Source: Astropecten irregularis (lineage: Eukaryota; Echinodermata; Asteroidea; Paxillosida; Astropectinidae). From it: a DNA stretch of 64,000 nucleotides. Shown here piece by piece: positions 1 through 12,480 of the stretch (the first letter of the stretch is position 1; each line of letters opens with the position of its first letter). Location of the stretch: positions 2,294,001-2,358,000 of the forward strand of contig OZ020249.1 in assembly GCA_963971285.1 (NCBI GenBank), given 5' to 3'. Under the pieces are notes generated by a model. The model was not told where the DNA came from, did not search any database, and saw only the letters and a program-made list of their open reading frames with translations. A program made the position numbers and the translations under genes.

Positions 1-3000
1 CTCAGATGTCAGAGCTCAAAGCTCAAAGCTCAGATGTCAGAGCTCAAAGCTCAAAGCTCAAAGCTCAGATGTCAGAGCTCAAAGCCTCAAAGCTCAAAGC
101 TCAGATGTCAGAGCTCAAAGCTCAAAGCTCAAAGCTCAAAGCTCAGATGTCAGAGCTCAAAGCTCAAAGCTCAAAGCTCAAAGCTCAAAGCTCAAAGCTC
201 AGATGTCGGAGCTCAAAGCTCAAAGCTCAAAGCTCAGATGTCAGAGCTCAAAGCTCAAAGCTCAAAGCTCGAAGCTCGAAGCTCAGATGTCAGAGCTCAA
301 AGCTCAAAGCTCAAAGCTCAAAGCTCAGATGTCAGAGCTCAAAGCTCAAAGCTCAAAGCTCAAAGCTCAGATGTCAGAGCTCAAAGCTCAAAGCTCAAAG
401 CTCAGATGTCGGAGCTCAAAGCTCAAAGCTCAAAGCTCAGATGTCAGAGCTCAAAAGCTCAAAGCTCAAAGCTCAGATGTCAGAGGTCAAAGCTCAGATG
501 TCAAAGCTCAGATGTCAGATGTCAAAGCTCAAAGCTCAAAGCTCAGAGCTCAGAGCTCAAAGCGCAAAGCTCAAAGCTCAAAGCTCAAAGCTCAAAGCTC
601 AGATGTCAGAGCTCAAAGCTCAAAGCTCAAAGCGCAAAGCTCAAAGCTCAAAGCTCAAAGCTCAAAGCTCAGATGTCAGAGCTCAAAGCTCAAAGCTCAA
701 AGCTCAAAGCTCAAAGCTCAAAGCTCAAAGCTCAGATGTCAGAGCTCAAAGCTCAAAGCTCAAAGCTCAAAGCTCAGATGTCAGAGCTCAAAGCTCAAAG
801 CTCAAAGCTCAAAGCTCAAAGCTCAGATGTCAGAGCTCAAAGCTCAAAGCTCAAAGCTCAAAGCTCAAAGCTCAGATGTCAGAGCTCAAAGCTCAAAGCT
901 CAAAGCTCAGATGTCAGAGCTCAAAGCTCAAAGCTCAAAGCTCAAAGCTCAAAGCTCAGATGTCGGAGCTCAAAGCTCAAAGCTCAAAGCTCAGATGTCA
1001 GAGCTCAAAAGCTCAAAGCTCAAAGCTCAAAGCTCAGATGTCAGAGCTCAAAGCTTAAAGCTCAAAGCTCAAAGCTCAAAGCTCAAAGCTCAGATGTCAG
1101 AGCTCAAAGCTCAAAGCTCAAAGCTCAGATGTCAGAGCTCAAAGCTCAAAGCTCAAAGCTTAAAGCTCAAAGCTCAAAGCTCAAAGCTCAGATGTCAGAG
1201 CTCAAAGCTCAAAGCTCAAAGCTCAAAGCTCAAAGCTCAGATGTCAGAGCTCAAAGCTCAAAGCTCAAAGCTCAGATGTCAGAGCTCAAAAGCTCAAAGC
1301 TCAAAGCTCAAAGCTCAGATGTCAGAGCTCAAAGCTCAAAGCTCAAAGCTCAAAGCTCAGATGTCAGAGCTCAAAGCTCAAAGCTTAAAGCTCAAAGCTC
1401 AAAGCTCAAAGCTCAGATGTCAGAGCTCAAAGCTCAAAGCTCAAAGCTCGAAGCTCAGATGTCAGAGCTCAAAGCTCAAAGCTCAAAGCTCAAAGCTCAG
1501 ATGTCAGAGCTCAAAGCTCAAAGCTCAAAGCTCAAAGCTCAAAGCTCAGATGTCAGAGGTCAAAGCTCAGATGTCAAAGCTCAGATGTCAGATGTCAAAG
1601 CTCAAAGCTCAAAGCTCAGAGCTCAGAGCTCAAAGCTCAAAGCTCAAAGCTCAGATGTCAGAGCTCAAAGCTCAAATCTCAAAGCTCAGATGTCAGAGCT
1701 CAAAGCTCAAAGCTCGAAGCTCAGATGTCAGAGCTGAAAGCTCAAAGCTCAAAGCTCAAAGCTCAAAGCTCAGATGTCAGAGCTCAAAGCTCAAAGCTCA
1801 AAGCTCAGATGTCAGAGCTCAAAGCTCAAAGCTCAAAGCTCAGATGTCAGAGCTCAAAGCTCAAAGCTCAAAGCTCAGATATCAGAGCTCAAAGCTCAAA
1901 GCTCAAAGCTCAAAGCTCAAAGCTCAGATGTCAGAGCTCAAAGCTCAAAGCTCAAAGCTCAAAGCTCAGATGTCAGAGCTCAAAGCTCAAAGCTCAAAGC
2001 TCAAAGCTCAGATGTCAGAGCTCAAAGCTCAAAGCTCAAAGCTCAGATGTCAGAGCTCAAAGCTCAAAGCTCAAAGCTCAAAGCTCAAAGCTCAAAGCTC
2101 AGATGTCAGAGCTCAAAGCTCAAAGCTCAAAGCTCAAAGCTCAGATGTCAGAGCTCAAAGCTCAAAGCTCAAAGCTCAAAGCTCAGATGTCAGAGCTCAA
2201 AGCTCAAAGCTCAAAGCTCAAAGCTCAGATGTCAGAGCTCAAAGCTCAAAGCTCAAAGCTCAGATGTCAGAGCTCAAAGCTCAAAGCTCAGATGTCAGGG
2301 CTCAAAGCTCAAAGCTCAAAGCTCAGATGTCAGAGCTCAAAGCTCAAAGCTCAAAGCTCAAAGCTCAGATGTCAGAGCTCAAAGCTCAAAGCTCAAAGCT
2401 CAGATGTCAGAGGTCAAAGCTCAGATGTCAAAGCTCAGATGTCAGATGTCAAAGCTCAAAGCTCAAAGCTCAGAGCTCAAAGCTCAAAGCTCAAAGCTCA
2501 AAGCTCTGATGTCAGAGCTCAAAGCTCAAAGCTCAAAGCTCAAAGCTCAGATGTCAGAGCTCAAAGCTCAAAGCTCAAAGCTCAAAGCTCAGATGTCAGA
2601 GCTCAAAGCTCAAAGCTCAAAGCTCAAAGCTCAGATGTCAGAGCTCAAAGCTCAAAGCTCAAAGCTCAGATGTCAGAGCTCAAAGCTCAAAGCTCAGATG
2701 TCAGAGCTCAAAGCTCAAAGCTCAAAGCTCAGATGTCAGAGCTCAAAGCTCAAAGCTCAGATGTCAGAGCTCAAAGCTCAAAGCTCAAAGCTCAAAGCTC
2801 AAAGCTCAAAGCTCAGATGTCGGAGCTCAAAGCTCAAAGCTCAAAGCTCAAAGCTCAGATGTCAGAGCTCAAAGCTCAAAGCTCAAAGCTCAAAGCTCAA
2901 AGCTCAGATGTCAGAGCTCAAAGCTCAAAGCTCAAAGCTCAGATGTCGGAGCTCAAAGCTCAAAGCTCAAAGCTCAAAGCTCAAAGCTCAAAGCTCTGAT

Positions 3001-3904
3001 GTCAGAGCTCAAAGCTCAAAGCTCAAAGCTCAAAGCTCAGATGTCAGAGCTCAAAGCTCAAAGCTCAAAGCTCAAAGCTCAGATGTCGGAGCTCAAAGCT
3101 CAAAGCTCAAAGCTCAGATGTCAGAGCTCAAAGCTCAAAGCTCAGATGTCAGAGCTCAAAGCTCAAAGCTCAAAGCTCAAAGCTCAAAGCTCAAAGCTCA
3201 GATGTCGGAGCTCAAAGCTCAAAGCTCAAAGCTCAAAGCTCAGATGTCAGAGCTCAAAGCTCAAAGCTCAAAGCTCAAAGCTCAAAGCTCAGATGTCAGA
3301 GCTCAAAGCTCAAAGCTCAAAGCTCAAAGCTCAGATGTCGGAGCTCAAAGCTCAAAGCTCAAAGCTCAAAGCTCAAAGCCCAAAGCTCAGATGTCAGAGC
3401 TCAAAGCTCAAAGCTCAAAGCTCAAAGCTCAGATGTCAGAGCTCAAAGCTCAAAGCTCAAAGCTCAAAGCTCAAAGCTCAGATGTCGGAGCTCAAAGCTC
3501 AAAGCTCAAAGCTCAAAGCTCAGATGTCAGAGCTCAAAGCTCAAAGCTCAAAGCTCGAAGCTCAGATGTCAGAGCTCAAAGCTCAAAGCTCAAAGCTCAA
3601 AGCTCAGATGTCAGAGCTCAAAGCTCAAAGCTCAAAGCTCAAAGTTCAGATGTCGGAGCTCAAAGCTCAAAGCTCAAAGCTCAGATGTCAGAGCTCAAAA
3701 GCTCAAAGCTCAAAGCTCAGATGTCAGAGCTCAAAGCTCAAAGCTCAAAGCTTAAAGCTCAAAGCTCAAAGCTCAAAGCTCAAAGCTCAAAGCTCAGATG
3801 TCAGAGCTCAAAGCTCAAAGCTCAAAGCTCAAAGCTCAGATGTCAGAGCTCAAAGCGCAAAGCGCAAAGCGCAAAGCTCAAAGCTCAAAGCGCAAAGCTC
3901 AAAG
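1..3904 (+). repeat. Heptamer satellite, block A (AAAGCTC orientation)
   Basis: This is a continuous 7-bp tandem array of about 560 heptamers. Most are AAAGCTC, with AGATGTC, AGAGCTC and rarer AGAGGTC, AAAGCGC and AAAGCTT variants. It starts before the window and ends near 3904, where single-copy AT-rich DNA begins. Since 7 and 3 are coprime, each plus-strand frame reads through the same 21-bp cycle and gives Ser-Ser-Lys-Leu-Lys-Ala-Gln repeats; stops arise only from rare variants such as CTTAAAG. The minus strand has TGA in every cycle. The long open frames here (up to about 770 codons) are therefore a property of the repeat and not evidence of a protein gene. Confidence 0.97.
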
Positions 3905-3951
3905 TCTTTAACGTCTTTATTTTATGTCATTAAAGTGAACAAAGAAAAATT

Positions 3952-4023
3952 GACTGGAGCGGGATTCGAACCGGCGACCTCCTGAATACCGTACAGGCGC
4001 TCTACCAACTGAGCCATCCAGCC
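3952..4023 (-). tRNA. tRNA-like gene or pseudogene (possible SINE head), anticodon loop GGT
   Basis: The minus strand folds as a 72-nt cloverleaf. It has a 7-bp acceptor stem (one G-U pair), a 4-bp D stem with an AGTTGGTA loop, an anticodon arm, a 5-nt variable region and a T arm with a TTCGAAT loop. The internal Pol III boxes are clear: box A TGGCTCAGTTGG at 4016-4005 and box B GGTTCGAATCC at 3972-3962. A T5 run (AAAAA on the plus strand, 3945-3949) follows as a plausible Pol III terminator. Three oddities argue against a working tRNA: C instead of U at position 33, a T-T mismatch closing the anticodon stem, and a C-C mismatch in the T stem. If read, the anticodon is GGT (Thr). A tRNA-derived SINE head is the main alternative. 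Confidence 0.75.
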
Positions 4024-5807
4024 CTATGTTGGTGGTGACCCCAATAGTCAACTATCCTTGTTCGTTTGGCAGTCAGAAGCCATGTTTATTTTATGATTAA
4101 TTTTCATACACTTTCTTTTCAAAAAATAAAAATGAGATTTTCAATTTGATGGAAATCAAATTCATTTACAATGAAGAAAAGTACAGGAAATTAATGATGT
4201 TGATCTAGAGCTCAAAGCTCAGCTTTTTTTCAGAAATAAAAATGATTTTTTTTTATTTTATTTTTTTTTTATTTTTTTTTTTTTAATTTTCAGACTTGAC
4301 AAACTTTTTTTCGAAAAATTAAAAATGAGATTTAAATTTGATAAACAATCCTTATGATTTAGGGTAAAAACTCACTTCACATGTACAAAAGTTAAGTACA
4401 AGAAAATGTAGTTTTTTATCTCGGATTTTTTAGACAAAGTTTAGACAAATCAAAAGACCAAACCAAATAACCTGAATATGGGTTTGAAAATAATCGGTGA
4501 TATAAATAATGAAACCAATAGACTATTAATTTTGGTGTTTCCTTTGTTTCCATCACAATTTTGGTTTCATTCGCTTTGGTTTGACATTTTCTGTTTGCAT
4601 AAATTGGGAACAAATTGTGTTTGATTTTGGTTTCGTTTGACTTTTGACTTGTTTCATTTAGTTGGATCTGGTTTTTTATTATTTGCAGAAAGTGCTTAAA
4701 AATAATTTGGTTTTATTTAAAAATCGGTTTGTGGAAACACCATCCTTCGAGAACGATCCTTGTCGCACTTCTCCGTAAGGTCTCAACGTTCGACAAGCCT
4801 GCTTATCATCGGAAGTCCATCTGAATGCTAGAGCAAGATACTAGAGTAGGCTGGTCGAAACGTGAGAATTGCGAACCATTTTTAAAGGGTGTTTGTGGGT
4901 TGGCTTTTTTGCTTGGGTTTTCATCAACTCTTCATATTGGTTTTTCTCGTTACTCTTCGACATCCTCTTTGGTTTTTACTATTCAAAAGAATAATTTGTA
5001 GAATAGTTTATAAACCAAATTGAAACCCAAGCAAAACGAAATCAAACATTTATTCATCAAATAACCACAAGGAACTGAACTTAGAAGACGACATAAAACA
5101 CTAAAAGAAAAGAATTACACAAACCATGATCTCTACAAAACAGTCCATTTCGCTGACTCTTTAATATTCGCAAATGATCGCACTCTTAATTCATGGAGAC
5201 GTTTTTATCATCCGCGCAACAAACAAGGATTGGATTTCATGATTTGAACACCGTATGTCTTTTGCAATTGTTTTCATTATTCTCATTTATTCTCATTTAT
5301 TTATTTATTATTCTCTTATTCTCATTGTTTTCATTTAACTCTCCCGGAATAATCGGAATAATTCGCACCTGACGTGCTTTAAAAATAATTTTATTTTCCT
5401 CGGAACAAGTTTTTATAATTCTTTTATATAAATGTCCAACACAGCATCCTTGACGATATTATTTTTTGCGTTAAGCAACGTCTTTTTTTCTTTTTCTTTT
5501 CTGTTTTTTCTGCCATAAATACAAATATTAAATTGGTTGTGAAAAATATTACATCAGCAAAAAAAATACACAAATTAAAAAATCTATTATTTTCAAATTA
5601 ATTTTGAGGTCGCAAATACAATTTTTTTTGTATTTTGTCTGAGGCGTTACAAGCAAATCAAGAATTATTTGTAGTAAAACTTAAAACAGAAGGATCAAAT
5701 AAACCATGTATATAAAAACATTACTATGAAACATTTCTCGTGTTTGGAATTGACAACTTTAACCAGAACTGAAAACTCGAATATTCTTTTAGAATATTTA
5801 CTTTTAT
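4024..5807. other. AT-rich spacer between satellite blocks, no gene seen
   Basis: This is 1.8 kb of AT-rich, apparently single-copy DNA with homopolymer T runs (about 4226-4290) and no convincing coding frame. A 16-bp remnant of the heptamer repeat sits at 4207-4222. The phrase CTCATTTATT is locally repeated near 5280-5330. No splice-flanked exon, RNA gene or transposon end was recognised. Confidence 0.7.
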
Positions 5808-6414
5808 TTGTCAGAGGTCTGACCTCTGAGCTTTGTCAGAGGTCTGACCTCTGAGCTTTGAGCTCTGACCTCGACCTCTGACATCTGAGCTTTGACCTCT
5901 GACATCTGAGCTTTGACCTCTGAGCTTTGACATCTGAGCTTTGAGCTCTGAGCTTTGACATTTGAGCTTTGACCTCTGACATCTGAGCTTTGACCTCTGA
6001 CATCTGAGCTTTGACTTCTGACATCTGAGCTTTGACATATGAGCTTTGAGCTCTGAGCTTTGACATTTGAGCTTTGACCTCTGACATTTGAGCTTTGACC
6101 TCTTACATCTGAACTTTGACCTCTGACATCTGAGCTTTGACCTCTGACATCTGAGCTCTGAGCTTTGACATTTGAGCTTTGACCTCTGACATCTGAGCTT
6201 TGACCTCTGACATCTGAGCTTTGACCTCTGACATCTGAGCTTTGACCTCTGACATCTGAGCTTTGACCTCTGACCTTTGGCATATGAGCTTTGACCTCTG
6301 ACATCTAAGCTTTGACCTCTGACATCTTTGATTTGACCTCTGACATCTGAGCTTTGACTTCTGACATCTGAGCTTTGACTTCTGACATCTGAGCTTTGAA
6401 ATCTGAGCTTTGAC

Positions 6415-9400
6415 CTCTGAGCTTTGACCTCTGAGCTTTGACCTCTGAGCTTTGATCTCTGAGCTTTGACATCTGAGCTTTGACATCTGACATCTGAGCT
6501 TTGACATCTGACATCTGAGCTTTGACATCTAAGCTCTGACCTCTGACATCTGAGCTTTGACCTCTGACATCTGAGCTTTGACCTCTGACATCTGAGCTTT
6601 GACCTCTGACATCTGAGCTTTGACCTCTGATATCTGAGCTTTGACCTCTGACATCTGAGCTTTGACTTCTGACATTTGACCTCTGAGCTTTGACATCTGA
6701 GCTTTGACCTCTGACATCTGAGCTTTGACCTCTGACATCTGAGCTTTGACCTCTGACATCTGAGCTTTGACCTCTGACCTTTGGCGTATGAGCTTTGACC
6801 TCTGACATCTAAGCTTTGACATCTGAGCTTTGACATCTGACCTTTGGCATATGAGCTTGACCTCTGACATCTCAGCTTTGACCTCTGACATCTTTGTTTT
6901 GACCTCTGACATCTGAGCTTTGACTTCTGACATCTGAGCTTTGACCTCTGACATCTGAGCTTTGAAATCTGAGCTTTGACCTCTGAGCTTTGACCTCTGA
7001 GCTTTGACCTCTGAGCTTTGATCTCTGAGCTTTGACATCTGAGCTTTGACATCTGAGCTTTGACCTCTGACATCTTACATCTAAGCTCTGACCTCTGACA
7101 TCTGAGCTTTGACCTCTGACATCTGAGCTTTGACCTCTGACATCTGAGCTTTGACCTCTGATATCTGAGCTTTGACCTCTGACATCTGAGCTTTGACTTC
7201 TGACATTTGACCTCTGAGCTTTGACATCTGACATCTGAGCTTTGACCTCTGACCTTTGGCGTATGAGCTTTGACCTCTGACATCTAAGCTTTGACATCTG
7301 AGCTTTGACATCTGAGCTTTGACCTCTGACACCTGTGTTTTGACCTCTGACATCTGAGCTTTGACTTCTGACATCTGAGCTTTGACCTCTGAGCTTTGAC
7401 ATCTGAGCTTTGAAATCTGAGCTTTGACCTCTGAGCTTTGACCTCTGAGCTTTGACCTCTGAGCTTTGACCTCTGAGCTTTGACCTCTGAGCTTTGACAT
7501 CTGAGCTTTGACATCTGAGCTTTGACATCTGACATCTGAGCTTTGACATCTGAGCTTTGACCTCTGACATCTGACATCTAAGCTCTGACCTGTGACATCT
7601 AAGCTTTGACCTCTGACATCTGAGCTTTGACATCTGAACTTTGACGTCTGACATCTGAGCTTTGACATCTGAGCTTTGACATCTGACATCTGAGCTTTGA
7701 CATCTGAGCTTTGACCTCTGACATCTGACATCTAAGCTCTGACCTGTGACATCTAAGCTTTGACCTCTGACATCTGAGCTTTGACATCTGACATCTGAGC
7801 TTTGACATCTGAGCTTTGACCTCTGACATCTGACATCTAAGCTCTGACCTGTGACATCTAAGCTTTGACCTCTGACATCTGAGCTTTGACATCTGAACTT
7901 AGACGTCTGACATCTGAGCTTTGACATCTGAGCTTTGACCTCTGAGCTTTGACCTCTGAGCTTTGACATCTGAGCTTTGACATCTGAGCTTTGACATCTG
8001 ACATCTGAGCTTTGACATCTGAGCTTTGACCTCTGACATCTGACATCTAAGCTCTGACCTCTGACATCTAAGCTTTGACCTCTGACATCTGAGCTTTGAC
8101 ATCTGAACTTTGACGTCTGACATCTGAGCTTTGACATCTTAACTTTGACGTCTGACATCTGAGCTTTGACCTCTGACATCTGAGCTTTGACCTCTGACAT
8201 CTGAGCTTTGACCTCTGACATCTGAGCTTTGACCTCTGACCTTTGGCATCTGAGCTTTGACCTCTGACATCTAAGCTTTGACCTCTGAGCTGTAACCTCT
8301 GAGCTATGAGCTTTGACCTCTGAGCTTTGAGCTGTGAGCTATGAGTTTTGAGCTTTGAGCTTTGAGCTGTGAGCTTTGAGCTGTGAGCAGTGAGCTTTTG
8401 AGTTGTGAGCTTTGCACTTAGAGATTTGAGCTTTCAGCTTTGAGCTTTGAGCTGTGAGCTTTGACCTGTGGCTTTGAGCTTTGACCTGTGAGCTGCGCGC
8501 TTTGAGCTTTGAGCTTTGAGCTGTGTGAGCTTTGAGCTTTGACCTGTGAGCTTTGAGCTGTGAGCTGTGAGCAGTGAGCTTTGAGCTTTGACCTCTGAGC
8601 TTTGACCTCTGAGCTTTGATCTCTGAGCTTTGACATCTGACATCTGAGCTTTGACATCTGACATCTGAGCTTTGACATCTGACATCTGAGCTTTGACATC
8701 TAAGCTCTGACCTCTGACATCTGAGCTTTGACCTCTGACATCTGAGCTTTGACCTCTGACATCTGAGCTTTGACCTCTGACATCTGAGCTTTGACCTCTG
8801 ATATCTGAGCTTTGACCTCTGACATCTGAGCTTTGACTTCTGACATTTGACCTCTGAGCTTTGACATCTGAGCTTTGACCTCTGACATCTGAGCTTTGAC
8901 CTCTGACATCTGAGCTTTGACCTCTGACATCTGAGCTTTGACCTCTGACCTTTGGCGTATGAGCTTTGACCTCTGACATCTAAGCTTTGACATCTGAGCT
9001 TTGACATCTGACCTTTGGCATATGAGCTTGACCTCTGACATCTCAGCTTTGACCTCTGACATCTTTGTTTTGACCTCTGACATCTGAGCTTTGACTTCTG
9101 ACATCTGAGCTTTGACCTCTGACATCTGAGCTTTGAAATCTGAGCTTTGACCTCTGAGCTTTGACCTCTGAGCTTTGACCTCTGAGCTTTGATCTCTGAG
9201 CTTTGACATCTGAGCTTTGACATCTGAGCTTTGACCTCTGACATCTTACATCTAAGCTCTGACCTCTGACATCTGAGCTTTGACCTCTGACATCTGAGCT
9301 TTGACCTCTGACATCTGAGCTTTGACCTCTGATATCTGAGCTTTGACCTCTGACATCTGAGCTTTGACTTCTGACATTTGACCTCTGAGCTTTGACATCT

Positions 9401-12400
9401 GACATCTGAGCTTTGACCTCTGACCTTTGGCGTATGAGCTTTGACCTCTGACATCTAAGCTTTGACATCTGAGCTTTGACATCTGAGCTTTGACCTCTGA
9501 CACCTGTGTTTTGACCTCTGACATCTGAGCTTTGACTTCTGACATCTGAGCTTTGACCTCTGAGCTTTGACATCTGAGCTTTGAAATCTGAGCTTTGACC
9601 TCTGAGCTTTGACCTCTGAGCTTTGACCTCTGAGCTTTGACCTCTGAGCTTTGACCTCTGAGCTTTGACATCTGAGCTTTGACATCTGAGCTTTGACATC
9701 TGACATCTGAGCTTTGACATCTGAGCTTTGACCTCTGACATCTGACATCTAAGCTCTGACCTGTGACATCTAAGCTTTGACCTCTGACATCTGAGCTTTG
9801 ACATCTGAACTTTGACGTCTGACATCTGAGCTTTGACATCTGAGCTTTGACATCTGACATCTGAGCTTTGACATCTGAGCTTTGACCTCTGACATCTGAC
9901 ATCTAAGCTCTGACCTGTGACATCTAAGCTTTGACCTCTGACATCTGAGCTTTGACATCTGACATCTGAGCTTTGACATCTGAGCTTTGACCTCTGACAT
10001 CTGACATCTAAGCTCTGACCTGTGACATCTAAGCTTTGACCTCTGACATCTGAGCTTTGACATCTGAACTTTGACGTCTGACATCTGAGCTTTGACATCT
10101 GAGCTTTGACCTCTGAGCTTTGACCTCTGAGCTTTGACATCTGAGCTTTGACATCTGAGCTTTGACATCTGACATCTGAGCTTTGACATCTGAGCTTTGA
10201 CCTCTGACATCTGACATCTAAGCTCTGACCTCTGACATCTAAGCTTTGACCTCTGACATCTGAGCTTTGACATCTGAACTTTGACGTCTGACATCTGAGC
10301 TTTGACATCTTAACTTTGACGTCTGACATCTGAGCTTTGACCTCTGACATCTGAGCTTTGACCTCTGACATCTGAGCTTTGACCTCTGACATCTGAGCTT
10401 TGACCTCTGACCTTTGGCATCTGAGCTTTGACCTCTGACATCTAAGCTTTGACCTCTGAGCTGTAACCTCTGAGCTATGAGCTTTGACCTCTGAGCTTTG
10501 AGCTGTGAGCTATGAGTTTTGAGCTTTGAGCTTTGAGCTGTGAGCTTTGAGCTGTGAGCAGTGAGCTTTTGAGTTGTGAGCTTTGCACTTAGAGATTTGA
10601 GCTTTCAGCTTTGAGCTTTGAGCTGTGAGCTTTGACCTGTGGCTTTGAGCTTTGACCTGTGAGCTGCGCGCTTTGAGCTTTGAGCTTTGAGCTGTGTGAG
10701 CTTTGAGCTTTGACCTGTGAGCTTTGAGCTGTGAGCTGTGAGCAGTGAGCTTTGAGCTTTGACCTCTGAGCTTTGACCTCTGAGCTTTGATCTCTGAGCT
10801 TTGACATCTGAGCTTTGACATCTGACATCTGAGCTTTGACATCTGACATCTGAGCTTTGACATCTAAGCTCTGACCTCTGACATCTGAGCTTTGACCTCT
10901 GACATCTGAGCTTTGACCTCTGACATCTGAGCTTTGACCTCTGACATCTGAGCTTTGACCTCTGATATCTGAGCTTTGACCTCTGACATCTGAGCTTTGA
11001 CTTCTGACATTTGACCTCTGAGCTTTGACATCTGAGCTTTGACCTCTGACATCTGAGCTTTGACCTCTGACATCTGAGCTTTGACCTCTGACATCTGAGC
11101 TTTGACCTCTGACCTTTGGCGTATGAGCTTTGACCTCTGACATCTAAGCTTTGACATCTGAGCTTTGACATCTGACCTTTGGCATATGAGCTTGACCTCT
11201 GACATCTCAGCTTTGACCTCTGACATCTTTGTTTTGACCTCTGACATCTGAGCTTTGACTTCTGACATCTGAGCTTTGACCTCTGACATCTGAGCTTTGA
11301 AATCTGAGCTTTGACCTCTGAGCTTTGACCTCTGAGCTTTGACCTCTGAGCTTTGATCTCTGAGCTTTGACATCTGAGCTTTGACATCTGAGCTTTGACC
11401 TCTGACATCTTACATCTAAGCTCTGACCTCTGACATCTGAGCTTTGACCTCTGACATCTGAGCTTTGACCTCTGACATCTGAGCTTTGACCTCTGATATC
11501 TGAGCTTTGACCTCTGACATCTGAGCTTTGACTTCTGACATTTGACCTCTGAGCTTTGACATCTGACATCTGAGCTTTGACCTCTGACCTTTGGCGTATG
11601 AGCTTTGACCTCTGACATCTAAGCTTTGACATCTGAGCTTTGACATCTGAGCTTTGACCTCTGACACCTGTGTTTTGACCTCTGACATCTGAGCTTTGAC
11701 TTCTGACATCTGAGCTTTGACCTCTGAGCTTTGACATCTGAGCTTTGAAATCTGAGCTTTGACCTCTGAGCTTTGACCTCTGAGCTTTGACCTCTGAGCT
11801 TTGACCTCTGAGCTTTGACCTCTGAGCTTTGACATCTGAGCTTTGACATCTGAGCTTTGACATCTGACATCTGAGCTTTGACATCTGAGCTTTGACCTCT
11901 GACATCTGACATCTAAGCTCTGACCTGTGACATCTAAGCTTTGACCTCTGACATCTGAGCTTTGACATCTGAACTTTGACGTCTGACATCTGAGCTTTGA
12001 CATCTGAGCTTTGACATCTGACATCTGAGCTTTGACATCTGAGCTTTGACCTCTGACATCTGACATCTAAGCTCTGACCTGTGACATCTAAGCTTTGACC
12101 TCTGACATCTGAGCTTTGACATCTGACATCTGAGCTTTGACATCTGAGCTTTGACCTCTGACATCTGACATCTAAGCTCTGACCTGTGACATCTAAGCTT
12201 TGACCTCTGACATCTGAGCTTTGACATCTGAACTTTGACGTCTGACATCTGAGCTTTGACATCTGAGCTTTGACCTCTGAGCTTTGACCTCTGAGCTTTG
12301 ACATCTGAGCTTTGACATCTGAGCTTTGACATCTGACATCTGAGCTTTGACATCTGAGCTTTGACCTCTGACATCTGACATCTAAGCTCTGACCTCTGAC

Positions 12401-12480
12401 ATCTAAGCTTTGACCTCTGACATCTGAGCTTTGACATCTGAACTTTGACGTCTGACATCTGAGCTTTGACATCTGAGCTT
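6415..12480. repeat. Higher-order repeat, unit about 2.17 kb, three copies
   Basis: The pattern of variant heptamers repeats with an offset of 2171 bp between copies 1 and 2 (about 6415 to 8586) and 2164 bp between copies 2 and 3 (to about 10750). The two offsets differ by exactly one heptamer. Each complete unit is about 1.9 kb of the GACATCT/GACCTCT type followed by about 0.3 kb of the GAGCTGT type (8285-8590 and 10456-10755). The third copy follows the pattern to about 12480 and then diverges. Rare markers such as GGCGTAT (6782, 8953, 11117) recur at the same offsets. Edges are estimates made by eye. Confidence 0.85.

Noticed and set aside
34-3985. Long plus-strand open frames (328-768 codons) of SSKLKAQ repeats
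   Set aside because: They overlap in all three frames and follow arithmetically from a 7-bp repeat lacking stops on one strand; no independent coding evidence.
3930-3985. C-terminal peptide LTGAGFEPATS at the end of a repeat-derived frame
   Set aside because: It is the antisense reading of the tRNA-like T arm and acceptor stem, a well-known false-protein signature.
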